Positions 35,636 to 47,259 of a stretch of DNA of 64,000 nt are shown here, piece after piece. The stretch covers positions 26,846,862 to 26,910,861 of the forward strand of contig OY743170.1 of the NCBI GenBank assembly GCA_963555705.1. The letters are read 5' to 3'. The notes beneath the pieces were generated by a model. It saw only the letters and a program-made list of their open reading frames with translations, was not told the origin of the DNA and did not search any database. The DNA is from Ligustrum vulgare (taxonomy: Eukaryota; Streptophyta; Magnoliopsida; Lamiales; Oleaceae). Made by a program: the position numbers and the translations under genes. The stretch's first letter is position 1. The number at the start of each line of letters is the position of its first letter.

Positions 35636-35815
35636 GTAGGGCTGGGCGCTGGGTGGTTCGGTTCGGCTATCTCAAGAACCGGAACCGAACCATACTTTTT
35701 CGGTTCTTGTAAAATGGAATCATTCGGTTCTATTGAATCGCAAGAACCAAACCAGAACCAAACCATTCGGTTTTGGTTCGGTTTAGGTTCTAATTCGGTT
35801 CTACAATAATCATTA
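35636..35815. repeat. GGTTCGG/GAACC-rich element
   Basis: Starts TAGGGCTGGGCGCTGGGTGGTTCGGTTCGG, then alternating GGTTC and GAACC blocks that can pair repeatedly (GGAACCGAACC, TCGGTTCTTG, CAAGAACCAAACC). Plant hAT-like MITEs often begin (T/C)AGGG(C/G)TGGGC and carry such GGTTCGG repeats. No matching right terminus is found, so it may be truncated. The frame 35621-35809 and its antisense are repeat translations. Confidence 0.55.
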
Positions 35816-36514
35816 TTTTTCGGAAGCCTTATCAAGGAGCATCAGTCCTCGAGAAGTAAGTCAATAACCTGAAATAAACTTATACCGTATATACCAAGAT
35901 CAAGGATTTTGAAAATCCTTTCACCCCAAAGAAAGTATAGGATTCTCCAAGAAACAGAAGATATTCATAACAAAAATAGGAAACAAATGGTCTAGAAGGT
36001 TTTTCGAGCATGACAATAAAGTATAGGATGCTCACCCCACTATTTCCATCCTTTCATGTTAAGGAGCTTGGCAATATAAGGCAATGAGCGGGGCCATGTT
36101 GGGGGCCATATTGATCAAATGATTGAGCAGTTAATTTATAAAATTTTGAACAAGTATTTTTAATGGTTGGTTTTTTTTTTTTTTTTCCAATTAAATCTCG
36201 AATTTTAGTATTTTCACAAATTTTAGCACTTTGCCTATTATACTTGGTGTTGACACTTGGTTGTAAGTAAATCATTTAAAGAATGTTTCCACTTTTTGTT
36301 TCTAATTTTCTATAGTTGTAAAAAATAAAAATTTATATTTATGCATTTTGGCGTTCATTGAAAATACTTATTTACAGAATTTTTGAATTTTAGTAGCGTC
36401 CCAAGTTAACAGAATTTGGGGCATTACAGTAATAAAATTCGAAGATAAATTAAAGTAAATTGACCTAATTAAGATAAAAATAAATATTAAAGTTTAATTT
36501 TTTTAAAGATAAAT
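35816..36514. other. no recognisable gene
   Basis: Mixed sequence with a poly-T run near 36172-36186. No domains recognised. Confidence 0.35.
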
Positions 36515-36709
36515 CCCTGTTTGAGACCCTTTAAATTTTTCACACATTTTCCTCTTTTCTTTTTAATCACACATTTATCAATACTATAATATTATACATA
36601 AACCAAAAAAATATATATATCTACTTTTTAACCACACATTTTCCTAAAATTCACTTTTCAAAAAAATATTTTTCCAAATAAACTATTTCAAATGTAAATC
36701 AAACAAGGG
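36515..36709. mobile_element. short MITE with CCCTGTTTGA inverted ends
   Basis: Left CCCTGTTTGA and right TCAAACAAGGG are inverted repeats ~195 bp apart. The inside is AT-rich with CACACATTTTCCT motifs as in other small elements here. Target duplication not clear. Confidence 0.5.
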
Positions 36710-36863
36710 CTTCACTTACCAATTATGACAAATTAAGGCTAACACTGTACTGATTATCTATTGATTTATTTATATTTTTTAGTTAATTAAATGTGTGAAT
36801 AAAAGTGGAGAAAGAAAATGCCTGTAATTAAAAATTGATTTTAGAAACTGCATTGTTCATAAA

Positions 36864-36901
36864 TCTTTATCTTTATCTTTATCTTTATCTTTATCTTTAT
36901 C

Positions 36902-36971
<70 letters not shown>
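36864..36971. repeat. (CTTTAT)n followed by (TTA)n
   Basis: Seven or so CTTTAT hexamers, then about 21 TTA units. TCTTTATCTTTAT also precedes the Helitron-like start at 37678, so the hexamer may have grown from a Helitron 5' end. Confidence 0.95.
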
Positions 36972-36977
<6 letters not shown>

Positions 36978-39345
36978 AAAGTAGAAGTGAGAAGAGAGAA
37001 TCATTTTGGAGGGAAAATTGCATTTAATGACTCTCTCTCATCACTTCTACTTTATATATAAAAATAAAGAAATAAAGAAATAAAGAAAAGATAAATATTT
37101 TTGTAGGAGAATTTATTATTTATTACATATTTAGTAAGAGTTGTAATAAATGTACTATGTGTAAATGTGTTACATTGAAAATGAAAAAATTAGATTAATA
37201 TATTTAAACATAAATAATGTAATAACTATGCAAATGTGTATTTTGGAGGGAAAATCTTATTTAACAACTCTCTCTCCTCACTTCTACTTTTATATGTAAA
37301 AAAATATAAAAAAATAAATAAAGAAAAGATAAATATTTTTGTAGGAGAATTTATTATTTGCATATTTAGTAAGAGTTGTAATAAATGTACTATGTGTAAA
37401 TGTATTACATTGAAAATGAAAAAATTAGATTAATATATTTAAACATAAATAATGTGATAACTATGTAAATGTGTTATGTAAAAAATGAAAAAATTGGATT
37501 AATATATTTAAACATAAATAAATGTGATATCTATGTAAATGTGTTATGTAGGAAATGAAAAAAATGTATTAATACATTTGAACATAAATAAATGTAATAT
37601 CTATTTAAATGTGCTACATTGAAAATGAAAATTTTGGATTAATATATTTGAAAATAAATAAATACATGCTATATAAATCTTTATCTTTATCTTTATATAT
37701 ATAAAAGTAGAAGTCAGGAGAGAGAGAGTCTCACTTCTACTTTTATATATAAAAATAAATAAAGAAAGAAAATATAAATACTTTTGTAAGAGAATATATT
37801 ATTTATTACATATTTAGTAAGAGTTGTACTAAATGTACTATGTGTAAATGTGTTACATTGAAAATGAAAAACTAGATTAATATATTTGAACATAAATAAT
37901 TTGATATCTATGTAAATGTGTTATGTAGGAATGAAAAAATTGTATTAATATATTTGAACATAAATAAATGTCATATCTAAGTAAATGTGCTACATTGAAA
38001 ATGAAAATCTTGGATTAATATATTTGAAAATAAATAAATACATGCTATATAAATTTGTTAACTTAGAAATGAAAATTTTGAATCAATACATTTTGAAAAT
38101 AAATAAATAAAATCATTGAAATTTTACATCCTAATACATTAATAAATGAGTAGGTTCTTCAATAAGCATATTACAGAAATAATTAATTATTTGCTACCAA
38201 CTTTTTACTCCAATGATAAATTGGTAGAAAATTTAATCATTTCATCATTTTGACAAGTATGTTTAAAAAACAAGAAAAAATAAAATATATGTAAGCAACA
38301 TATTAAAAAATTAAAACACATTAAAAGGACAATAGGTGATAAGGTGGGCAAATTTTTATAGAAAACTTAAATAAAAGTCAAATGAAATTTTATATAAAAA
38401 AATTAATTTAAGTGCCAAAATTTGAGCGGCACAGTACACTGATTATACATGCAAAATTTTTTATTTTGATTATTATTATTATTTTTTTTAAAGTTTCAAA
38501 TTCAATAACACGTGTTATGTAGGAAATGAAAAAATTGGATTAATATAGTTTGAACATAAATAAATAAATATCATATCATATCTATGTAAATGTGTTACAT
38601 TGAAAATGAAAAAAGAATTAATATATTTTAAAATAAATAAATATATGCTATATAAATTTTTTAAGTTATAAATGAAAAAATTGAAGTAATATATTTTGAA
38701 AATAAATAAATAAAATTATTGAAATTTTACTTCCTAATATGTAAATAAATGAGTAGGCTCTTCAATACACATTTTACAAAAATAATTTATTATTTTCTAT
38801 CCACTTTTTAAACATACATATTTTCTCTCTCCAATTTTCAGCCACTACTATTTATCTCATTATCATAAATAAACAAGTTTATAAATCGAACAATATTACC
38901 AAACGGAGGCTTAATCATTTCATCATTTTGACAAAAATTGACATGTTTAAAAAAACGAAAAATTAAATATATTAATTAATATATTGGATTTCAAATAAAA
39001 TATATGTAAACAACATATTAAAAAATATTGTTAATAAAAAATTATAACATATTAAAAGGGAAATAGGCGATGAGGTAGGCAAATTTTCAGAGAAAAACCT
39101 AAAAAAAAAGTAAAAAAAAAAATTTAAATGAAAGCCAAATTTTGAGTGGCGCGGTATACTTAGTGTACATATATCATTTTTTATTTTGAATAGTTTTGTC
39201 TTTTTTAAAGTTTTAAATTCAACAACATTTTGTACTGAAATTTTATTTAAATTATGTTTTTTATTTGATATGATTGAATCAAGATATTTTCAAAATTATG
39301 ATTTAAAATTTATATATTTCGTGCATCGCACGGGTGGACAACTAG
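36972..39345 (+). mobile_element. Helitron with tandemly duplicated 5' region
   Basis: The 3' end is clear: TTTCGTGCATCGCACGGG hairpin, GGACAACTAG at 39345, followed by T. Two candidate 5' regions exist, just before 36972 and at 37678 (TCTTTATCTTTATATATATAAAAG). From each, a block recurs: TATATAAAAGTAGAAGT, CACTTCTACTTTTATATA inverted, AAGAAAAGATAAATATTTTTGTAG..., TAGTAAGAGTTGTAATAAATGTACTATGTGTAAATG, ATTAATATATTTAAACATAAATAA. Blocks occur near 37.0, 37.25 and 37.7 kb, with further degenerate copies to 38.7 kb. No protein-coding capacity is seen. Confidence 0.7.
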
Positions 39346-39743
39346 TTGATTTATAAATTGTGACGATTACATTAAAGAATAGAAGCTAAAGTTAATAACC
39401 TTTTTTTTTTCCTTTCAAAAGTTTACTGGTTAGGCCCCTGTTTGGTTCTGATTAAAATCAAATTTTAATCTCAAGTCAAAGTCAACAATTAATTTAATTA
39501 TCATTTTATGGGTACCACAACTTTTTAACCATACTTTCATCATTTTTTTTTTTGATTTAATGAAAATGTAGTAAAATTTTATATGAAATTTACCCCGAGA
39601 AGTGTCTAGACGAGTGGGCTGATCAGACCCGTGAAAATCGATACGGGTCAATTCGAAATCGCACTCGGGGTTGTGATCAAGTGGACAGTTCATAGGTCAT
39701 GAAGATGTAAACCGCGAGTTTCGTATATCACACCTTTGCTAGC
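39346..39743. other. no recognisable gene
   Basis: Contains GCCCCTGTTTGGTTCTGATT at 39435, which resembles a MITE end, without a partner that I can pair with confidence. The minus-strand frame 39430-39693 matches nothing. Confidence 0.35.
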
Positions 39744-39927
39744 CTCGATTAACTTTGTTTGGTAACACTATTTAATTTATAAACTAATTTATTTATTATT
39801 TTGAGGTAAAAAGTAGTGGTGAAAAATTGGAGATAGAAAATGTGTGTGGTTAATATGTGGTTTGGAAAATTGTGTAGTTTATAAGTTGATTTATAAACCA
39901 GTTTATTTTATTTACCAAACGGATGCT
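39744..39927. mobile_element. MITE, inverted relative of 23859-24027
   Basis: Left TTTGTTTGGTAACACTA and right TTTACCAAACGGATGC ends are inverted. The inside, read on the minus strand, carries the ACCACACACATTTTCTATCTCCAATTTTTC block seen at 23.93 kb and 38.82 kb. Ends are imperfect and TSD unclear. Confidence 0.6.
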
Positions 39928-40043
39928 AAAAAAATATATTAAAAAAACTATTTTTATTAAATATGGTAACAATTAAAATATCTCTTCTTCTACAATCTCT
40001 ATTACAACTTCTAAGTGCAATCTTATTTTTCTTTCAAATAGCT

Positions 40044-40220
40044 ATGCTCATGTTTGGCCCCCATTTTTTTAGGAGTAATGTGGTTTTGAATAGTATTTTT
40101 AGGGTAATGTGTGGTTAAGATATGTTTGAAAAGTAAAAATAGTAGGCTTGATGGAGATAGATGGTTGAGATTAAATATTGAATAAATTTGATTTTAAAAA
40201 AATGGGGCCAAACAGGGCAT
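40044..40220. mobile_element. MITE with ~25-bp inverted repeats
   Basis: ATGCTCATGTTTGGCCCCCATTTTTTT at the left and, inverted, AAAAAAATGGGGCCAAACAGGGCAT at the right. Length ~177 bp, AT-rich inside, no coding. Confidence 0.75.
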
Positions 40221-40428
40221 AATGTTCTTTGATAGCACAAAAATTATTTTTGCTGTAAATATGAAAAATTCTATATTTTTATTCATACGGGCCACTGGGA
40301 TGGCCTAAGTTGTAGTTAAAAATTTGTGGGCTGATTCGGACTGGCTAGGTGCACTTTTTTTCTTTTCACATGAACCGTTATCGAACTCATATGTTTGCGA
40401 TAATTCATATGGATTAATAATTCATACA

Positions 40429-40569
40429 CCCAATAAATGTATAACATGTCACAATGTCGCTTATAAATGTCCATAAAGAATGTCTCCTTATAATTAATAA
40501 GTAATTCTTGGGAAACATTCTTTAGAGACATTTTGAAGTGACAATGTGACATGTCACACATTCATTGGG
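40429..40569. mobile_element. foldback element with 59-bp arms
   Basis: Arms 40429-40487 and 40511-40569 are inverted copies (CCCAATAAATGTATAACATG... versus ...CATGTCACACATTCATTGGG) with about 85% pairing and a 23-base loop. It would form one long hairpin. The flanking sequence TTTTTTTCTTTTCACATGAACCGTTA (about 40356) is repeated directly as TTTTTTTTTCACGTGGACCGTTA (about 40631), outside the hairpin. Confidence 0.85.
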
Positions 40570-40649
40570 AGTGAAAATAATTACCCCATCACTTATTTTT
40601 TCATCACCCAATGAATTTGTGGTGAAAAACTTTTTTTTTCACGTGGACC

Positions 40650-41869
40650 GTTAAGAAAAATATTATTGTTCATAACGACTATGATTATTATTTTCAATAT
40701 TTTAGAAGAATATTGACATATTGTTATTGAATAAGCAATGACAAGCCTCAGCTCGATAAGAATATTTATAAATTTGTTTATAAATGATTGCATTACAAGG
40801 TCTTATTGGTCCATGTTTCTTAAATGTTAATACTTTCAATCGGTCAAAGATTCTGGTCCACTATTTACAACTTTTACAAAACATCGATAAACGAAATATT
40901 GAAAAGTCACTATTTACAAACAATCATTTATAAACGATTTACCAAACAGAAGCTAGAAGATTTTTTTATTCATAAACAAATAATGTTATGTTTTCGAGGT
41001 TAAATATTTGGTTGAAAAGTGATTTGAGAAAATATGTGCGATTAAAAATTGGTTTGAGGAAATGCGTCGTTTAAAAATTTGTTTTTAAACAAGTTTACCA
41101 AACGGGGGGCTAAAATATAATGTGCTTTCAAAAACTCGAGATTTGTAGTTTAGAATTCGCAGGATCTGAATAGCTTGAAGCAGTTGTGATCAAATAGTGA
41201 CATCTCAGCATTCATGGTTCGATTGTCATGAAATTTGGATAAGACATTCAAAACTCATTGTTCTTCTAATCTGACAGTAAAGAAAAAAATCAAATGGTTC
41301 ATTTGTTATAAATCACATGCAAACAGTAACAAATTTTGAAATTTTACGTCTTTGAAGAATGTGAGATTTGTCAATTATTCGAGATCAAAATTCAACTACC
41401 AATTCTACCTCACCTATAAAAAAACTGTTCTCAACATTCATTAAATATCGATAACGGTATGTCGGACTACACCACATGAATTTATCATCATCTTCAACTT
41501 CAACTTCAACTACCTAATTCACCATTAATGGCCTTCTCAACACACAAGTAGCTTAAATTCTTATCTATCAAATTCATTTAAGAAGAGTTTGACACAATGT
41601 TGAAGGAACACACATAAATGTATGATTTTTATTGTAAATACTCTTATAATATAAATTATATATGTGAATAATTCTTTAGAAAATACTTATACTATCTCGA
41701 AATAGGAACTTCTACTATCCTAAAATAGGAATTTTGTTGGAAATAGATACTTCAGTGAGGGGATGCTTGAACTTTGTACTTTCCAGAATTATATGAAAAA
41801 AGTATTAATTTTGTTTACTCACTTGATTAATTTACTTAATGGGATTATATGAAAAAAAGTATTAATTGT
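40650..41869. other. no gene; MITE-like scraps
   Basis: Contains TTTACCAAACAGAAGCTAG (about 40950) and TTTACCAAACGGGGGGCTAAA (about 41094), which look like right ends of MITE-type elements whose left ends are not clear. The remainder to 41869 shows nothing recognised. Confidence 0.4.
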
Positions 41870-43795
41870 CCTCATTGCAAGAACACGAATCAAAAAGGGA
41901 TTAAATAAGGTTCTAGTGTGATTAATTGTGCATTTGTAGGATATGGTACTAATAGTAAATCCTATATACTGCTAAACTTGGAAACAAATGTGATAATTGA
42001 ATCAATAATGTAGAATTCTTCAAGAACTTATTATCTTTAGGTAATGATTTAAGGGAAAACAAGAAGAGTTACCTAGATCTAGAGGAACATAAAGGGAAAC
42101 ATCTACTAATGATGTTGAGGAATCAAGTGAAAGAAGAAGAAGAAGAACAAGAAGAATTCGAGTTGGAAAATCACTAGGTTCGGATGAGATAGACTCTCAA
42201 CTCATTTAATTCTACTTAGTAGAAAGGAATGAGAAGAACGTCATAAGAACAATAGCTTTTGTTCCACAAGGGGAAAATAATCATAAGACTTATCATGATT
42301 GTATTTTTCGGAAGACACCATAAAAGATGAAATGGGTTCAAATATGTTAAACAACACATTTGGAAATCTTCCATCCACCATTCGGTTCTAGGCCTATTGG
42401 ATGCAAATTTTTGTTTAGAAGAAAGTAAAACTCAAATGGTATTCTAAACACTTTCCAAGCTAGGCTTGTGGAAAAAGGATATCGGCAAAAGGAAGGAATC
42501 GATTACTTCAACACATACACTTTTTTTTCAAGAATAACATCCATTAGGATATTATTCAATTAGGCCTCTATAAGTGACTTACATGTTCATTAAATGGATG
42601 TGAAAATGACATTCTTAAATGGATATCTTGATGAGGAAGTCTATATGGAACAACCAAAATGGTTATTCCATCTCCTTGATATACAGCGAAGAAAAAGCTT
42701 GAATTCACAACCTAAGATAGTAACTCTACCTTTCTTGAAGAAATGGGATTGTTGTAGGAGCCACATGCAGAGCAAGTTATTGCCTCCTCTTCCTCTATCT
42801 ATTTTGTATACAACCCAAAAATGAACATAAAGTTTGTAAACTAGTGAAGTCATTATATGGTCTAAAGCAAGCACCTAAGAAATGGCGCAAAAAGTTTGAC
42901 TTAGCTGTCAATTCGTTTGGTTTTGTGCATAATAGTGTACATAAATATTTGTATTCTAAATTGTGTAATACGTAGCTTATTACAATATGTTTATAGGTTG
43001 ATGACATGTTGATCCTAAGTAATCACTTTGAGAAGTTTACACCATTTTGGGGATTAAAGTGACTAAAAATAGTGGGAGTTATTATTTGAGTCAATCACAA
43101 TATGTAGATAATGTGATAAATAAATTTAAGTACTTGAACATAAAATAATATAATACCCCTCTTCAGAATTGCTCAATTGGAGTACACAAGCGCTATAGGA
43201 AGTCTTATGCATTCAACTTAATGCATAAGGCCAGATATAGTATTTACAATTAATAAACTAAGTAGGTCTCCTAGCAATTCTTATACGGAACTCTGGAAAT
43301 CCATGGGAAGAGTATTAGGTTACTTGAAGAAAATAAAAAACTTAGTCTTCAGTATTCCAATTTTTCGAAATTCATAGACGGATTTAGTGATGCTAGTTGG
43401 ATCTCTAGCACAAGAGAAAGTAAATCTACTCCATGATGATTGTTTACATTGGGAGGTGGTGCAGTTTCTTAAAAATCCAAGAAACAATCATGCATCATTC
43501 ATTCAACAATCCTGACTTCATGGCATTAGCTGAAATTGGTAATGAGGTGATATGCTAAAGGATCTCTTCTATGAGATTATTGGAGACAAAAATATCTTTA
43601 TCTATATCCATTTCATGTTATAGTCAAGCAACACAATCAAGAGAATACATTGAAGTACATAATGGAAAGTCTATACGTATGACTCTAAGACAAATAAGTA
43701 AGGAAATTAATCAAAAGTGAAATAATTTCCTTAAATTATGCTTAGTTAATAGAGAATATAGCATATCTGCTCACAGAACATATACAAAAAGATTT
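41870..43795 (+). pseudogene. degraded Ty1/copia pol (integrase end, RT, RNase H)
   Basis: Fragments in order: integrase tail VGYGTNSKSYILLNLE (about 41938-41990); RT start and RLVEKGYRQKEGIDYFNTY (about 42463-42521); MDVKMTFLNGYLDEEVYMEQP (about 42597-42660); CKLVKSLYGLKQAPKKW (about 42835-42885); VDDMLILSNHFEK (about 42998-43038); a deletion, then SNYYLSQSQYVDNVI; RNase H scraps (MALAEIGNEVI) and the terminal AYLLTEHIQKDLL near 43759-43800. Stops and frameshifts throughout. The YVDD-like box has lost the Tyr frame context. The Ty3 insertion at 43801 cuts its 3' end. Confidence 0.82.
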
Positions 43796-43800
43796 ACTAG
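43796..43800 (+). repeat. target site duplication ACTAG (left)
   Basis: ACTAG at 43796-43800 and 45691-45695 bound the deleted Ty3 element exactly at TG and CA. Confidence 0.85.
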
Positions 43801-44145
43801 TGATGTGATCCAAGGTAGGAGGTCAAAGGAGAAATCAAGCTACAAGCAATGCAACGGCAATCTACATGGAAAAATGAGCAAGTTTCATGGTGGGTCTGAG
43901 TCGAGATTCAAGTCAGACCAAGTCACTTCGAAGGATGGGAAATTGGTGCAACCAAAACCACTATGCGATCACATGAGGCAAAAACAAGCACGATCACGTG
44001 GCATCATCAAAAACTCACTTGAGAGTTTTAGGCATCTCCATGCGATCGCGACTGGTTTGCTTGCGCGATTACTTGGTTGAGCTGATTCAGAAATTTTCAA
44101 TAATTTTATTTTATTTTAATTATTTGGGTTTGGGTCATATAACAT
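43801..44145 (+). repeat. truncated 5' LTR
   Basis: Matches 44958-45290 (TGATGT.ATCCAAGGTAGGAGGTCAAAGGAG...; TCACTTCGAAGGATGG; AAAACTCACTYGAGAGTTTTAGG; TGAGCTGATTCA.AA), then departs around 44145. Contains repeated GCGATC/CGATCAC motifs (43966, 43991, 44042, 44066). Confidence 0.88.
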
Positions 44146-44946
44146 CTCAATGAACAAATAAATGGGTAATGATTATGCGTGACAATGGAGAAATTAGTTC
44201 GGAGGATGAATTTAAACGGATGCCTAAATTAGTAGATATTGGGCTAGTAGTAGTGATGATGAAGGATTGACTTATGCTGTGTAGGGATCACCTGTTAATA
44301 GGCGTGTCCTAAGTTCTAGACCTAAAGTAGATGAAGTTGATGAACAAATGGATAACCTATTTCACACTAGGTGTTTGGTGGGTAAAAAGGTTTGTGGAAT
44401 GGTGATTGACGAGGGGAGTTGTACTAATGTAGTTAGTACAATGTTGGTTGAAAAATTGGGATTGCCTAAGGTGAAACATCCTAGTCCTTATAAATTGCAA
44501 TGGTTGATGGAGATGGGGGAAATTAAGGTGAACAAGCAGGTTAAGGTCAAGTATGCATGTTGGGCATATTTTGTTAGGAAGACCATGGCAACATAATAGA
44601 AGGGTGGTGCATGATGAGTTTAAAAACCTATATTCCTTTGTGAAGGGTGGGAAAAAGATCACTCTTGCTCCTTTATCACTAAAGAGGTCCAGAAGGATCA
44701 ATTGAGAATAAAAAAGTGAGTTTTAGGGAAAAAAATAAGAGAGTTGAGGCCACGACCTTAGAAAAAGGAGAGTATGAGTGCAAAAAGAAAAATAAAGGAG
44801 AGTCCACCCACAAAATGAGCCCTTTTACACAACGTTTGATGTACAAGGATGCCTTGAACTTAACCATGCTAATAATTCCGATAGCCAACAATTGCAGAAG
44901 TTACAAGAAGATTGAGCAAGTTGCAGATTCGAGCTCAGATCATTTT
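44146..44946 (+). pseudogene. Ty3 protease-region remnant
   Basis: Central piece (44348-44596): HTRCLVGKKVCGMVIDEGSC followed by TNVVSTMLVEKLGLPKVKHP. The IDEGSCTN core corresponds to the retropepsin D-S/T-G region of plant Ty3 elements, with the Asp kept and the usual GG altered to EG. A frame-shifted follow-up (about 44600-44700) reads YSFVKGGKKITLAPLSLK, the usual sequence after protease. After that comes a jump to ASSDLRTN-like pol tail sequence (LQIRAQIIFKRG near 44917-44955). RT and integrase are deleted. Confidence 0.75.
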
Positions 44947-44957
44947 TAAGAGGGGGG

Positions 44958-45690
44958 ATGATGTAATCCAAGGTAGGAGGTCAAAGGAGAAATCAAGTTA
45001 CAGGCGATGTAACGACAATCTACAAGGAAAAAGGAGCAAGCTTCATGTTGGGCCCGAGTCGAAATTCAACTCGGACCTAGTCACTTCGAAGGATGGCAAA
45101 TTGTGCAGCGGGAACCACTAAGTGATTTCGTGTGACAAAAACAGGCGCGATCGAGCGGCATCATAAAAAATTCACTCGAGAGTTTTAGGTGTCTCAATTT
45201 AGTCGCGACCGATTTGCCTGTGCAATAGAGCGGTTGAGCTGATTCAAAATTTTTTGCAAATTTTATTTAATTTTCATTTTAATTATTGTATCTTGCATTT
45301 TGAACCGTAAATGCAGCTAGGGTTAGTTTAGTCGCGGATTTTACCTTATATTGTTTTTTTCATTATTGAACAATTAACTTTGATTGATATTGAATTGAGA
45401 GTTTTTCTCTTTGAAAGGTTGAGTTTTTCCCTTTTCTTGTTCTTCAAGAACATCATTGAATTTATTAAGGAAATTGACATCCCTTGTGGCATTCGAAAAC
45501 TTTGGTTCTTTCTTTCGCATCGTCATTCATTGCGTCGTGGAGTTTGGGTCAATGTCCTATCATCTAATCTATCGTTTCTTTTCCATTATTTTTACTCTTA
45601 GTTCTTGTTATTTTTGCTAAATGTAGATCATTCCTATCGTTTGTTATTTATTCTGCATTTTTGTCGAGTTTTCCAAAAGGAATCGCATCA
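44958..45690 (+). repeat. 3' LTR (733 bp)
   Basis: TGATGTAATCC ... GGAATCGCATCA. The middle (45415-45545: CTTGTTCTTCAAGAAC, CCCTTGTGGCATTCGAAAAC, GCGTCGTGGAGTTTGGGTC) matches the solo LTR at 21.68-21.86 kb in reverse complement. Confidence 0.9.
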
Positions 45691-45695
45691 ACTAG

Positions 45696-47259
45696 TATCA
45701 ACATCAAGTATGATGGGTTTGAAACTCCTTAACTAAAGTCCACCAATGATAGCAACTATACTTGTTATTATTAAAACAATAATTCAAGGGTTCGAAGAGT
45801 AAAAACAAGTCATTCGATAAGTGAATTGTCATAGCACTATTGAACATCAATAAAAACCTACCCATCCTTTGAAAAGGGTGTTGGTTGTTATTAAGGTGCA
45901 GAGATGATCATAACAAGATCTTAATGAAGTTCAGTTTAATAAATAAGTGTCTCTAATAGTAAAAAAGATACTTGAAGATCTTTAGCTTGTTAAGTTTCAA
46001 GATGGTGTCATCGCAATAGAGAGTAAGAGTTTCTCTCTTAAGAGTTCAACAAATATGATAAGCGCAAGGCCATAATAGCGTTAGCAAGTTTGAGAAACTT
46101 ATGAATACATAATACCAATGTGTTTGTTCTTACTGGTGTTATCATTGGAAATAATTTGTTCAAATCTACCACGCTACCTAAAATTTTCATAATAATTATA
46201 AAAATTACATTATGGTTAGACTCAAGTCGAAAAATATACATACCTTACGATATAATATTTGATTTAATTGCCTTCAATATATAATATTTAAATATTGTTA
46301 GAAAATTGTGTTTAAAGAAATATTGAAAGATTGTGCTAAAAGACTGATTACAAAAGGAAATTAAAATTTCAAGAGAAAAATTTACAACTATTCGATTGCA
46401 TGGGCTAAAGGCCTTGTGATCACAACTAGTATATATTCTGAAGCAGATTCAAAATTGGTAAAGCCATGAGATCGCAAGGTTCACTTTTAACAGAAAACTT
46501 TATATATGCAATGATCGCAAGGCATTATGACCATGCAATTGAATGGTAGTCCCCGAATGTGCTCGTTGGGAAGTTACAAATTTTATTTTTCTCAAACCTT
46601 TTGGAGGAAAGACATGACTTTTCATGATGTAGCTTGCACCACTTCGTAGAGATGTTTAGAAATCTATAAATTGGGATAGATCTTAAAAAAAAAAAAAAAA
46701 AATCAATTTAACAAGATTTTAAAAGTATTGTTTAACTTATACCAAAACTATTCCGATTCTTGAAACTTAAGTGTTTTTAGTTTTCTTCTACTTTTGGCTT
46801 GATTTAGTTCTACAAATTATTTATTTTTCAAGTAGTCCTTCAAGTACTCAAAATTATTGAGACGAGGCAAATATTGCTTGAGGACAACGATTTGCGTGAT
46901 CGAGCCTACTTTGATCATTTTTCGATTATTTTACTTTCTTCTAGTCTTTTATTTTCACGTTGATTCTTTTCCTTCTCCATCCTGCTAAAAATTCAACATA
47001 TGATTCCCTATATGGCTAAAATATGTTCATTGAATGGAACTCAAAACAGACAACCAACCTTTTAATGGTATCTAATTCTTGTAAATTTTTTTGTTCACTA
47101 TTTCATGTTCCTAAACTTACTTTGTTTGACTTGGTGAAGGGGAAAATGCAAACTTTTGTTACAAAAATTGTTGACCTGATGAAGTACGAAAATTGTTTCA
47201 ACCTCAAGGAGGGCCGATAATCAAGTTACGGGTCAGGAAAATACTATAATTTCTTTATG
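45696..47259. other. no recognisable gene; GATCGCAAGG-bearing LTR-like scraps
   Basis: Motifs GATCGCAAGG (46471, 46512) and a GCTTGAGGACAACGATTTGCG stretch (about 46874) are typical of decayed Ty3 LTR or near-LTR sequence. The frame 47023-47220 is not recognised. Confidence 0.35.

Larger units (their letters stand above)
43801..45690 (+). mobile_element. internally deleted Ty3 element (1.9 kb)
   Basis: Begins TGATGTGATCCAAGG (partial 5' LTR to about 44145), holds a small gag/protease remnant, then a PPT (AAGAGGGGGGA, about 44947-44957) and a 733-bp 3' LTR (44958-45690), all inside the TSD ACTAG. The 3' half of the 5' LTR, the PBS, most of gag and all of RT, RNase H and integrase are missing. 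The same LTR family gave the solo LTR at 21543. Confidence 0.88.

Noticed and set aside
35560..35835. Both-strand frames rich in EPN/FGS repeats
   Set aside because: Translations of GGTTC/GAACC repeats, not protein genes.
36841..37023. Minus-strand frame of Ile/Lys repeats
   Set aside because: Translation of the (TTA)n and (CTTTAT)n microsatellites.
45415..45545. Independent gene relic similar to 21.7-21.9 kb
   Set aside because: Both lie in LTRs of the same Ty3 family; similarity is LTR homology.
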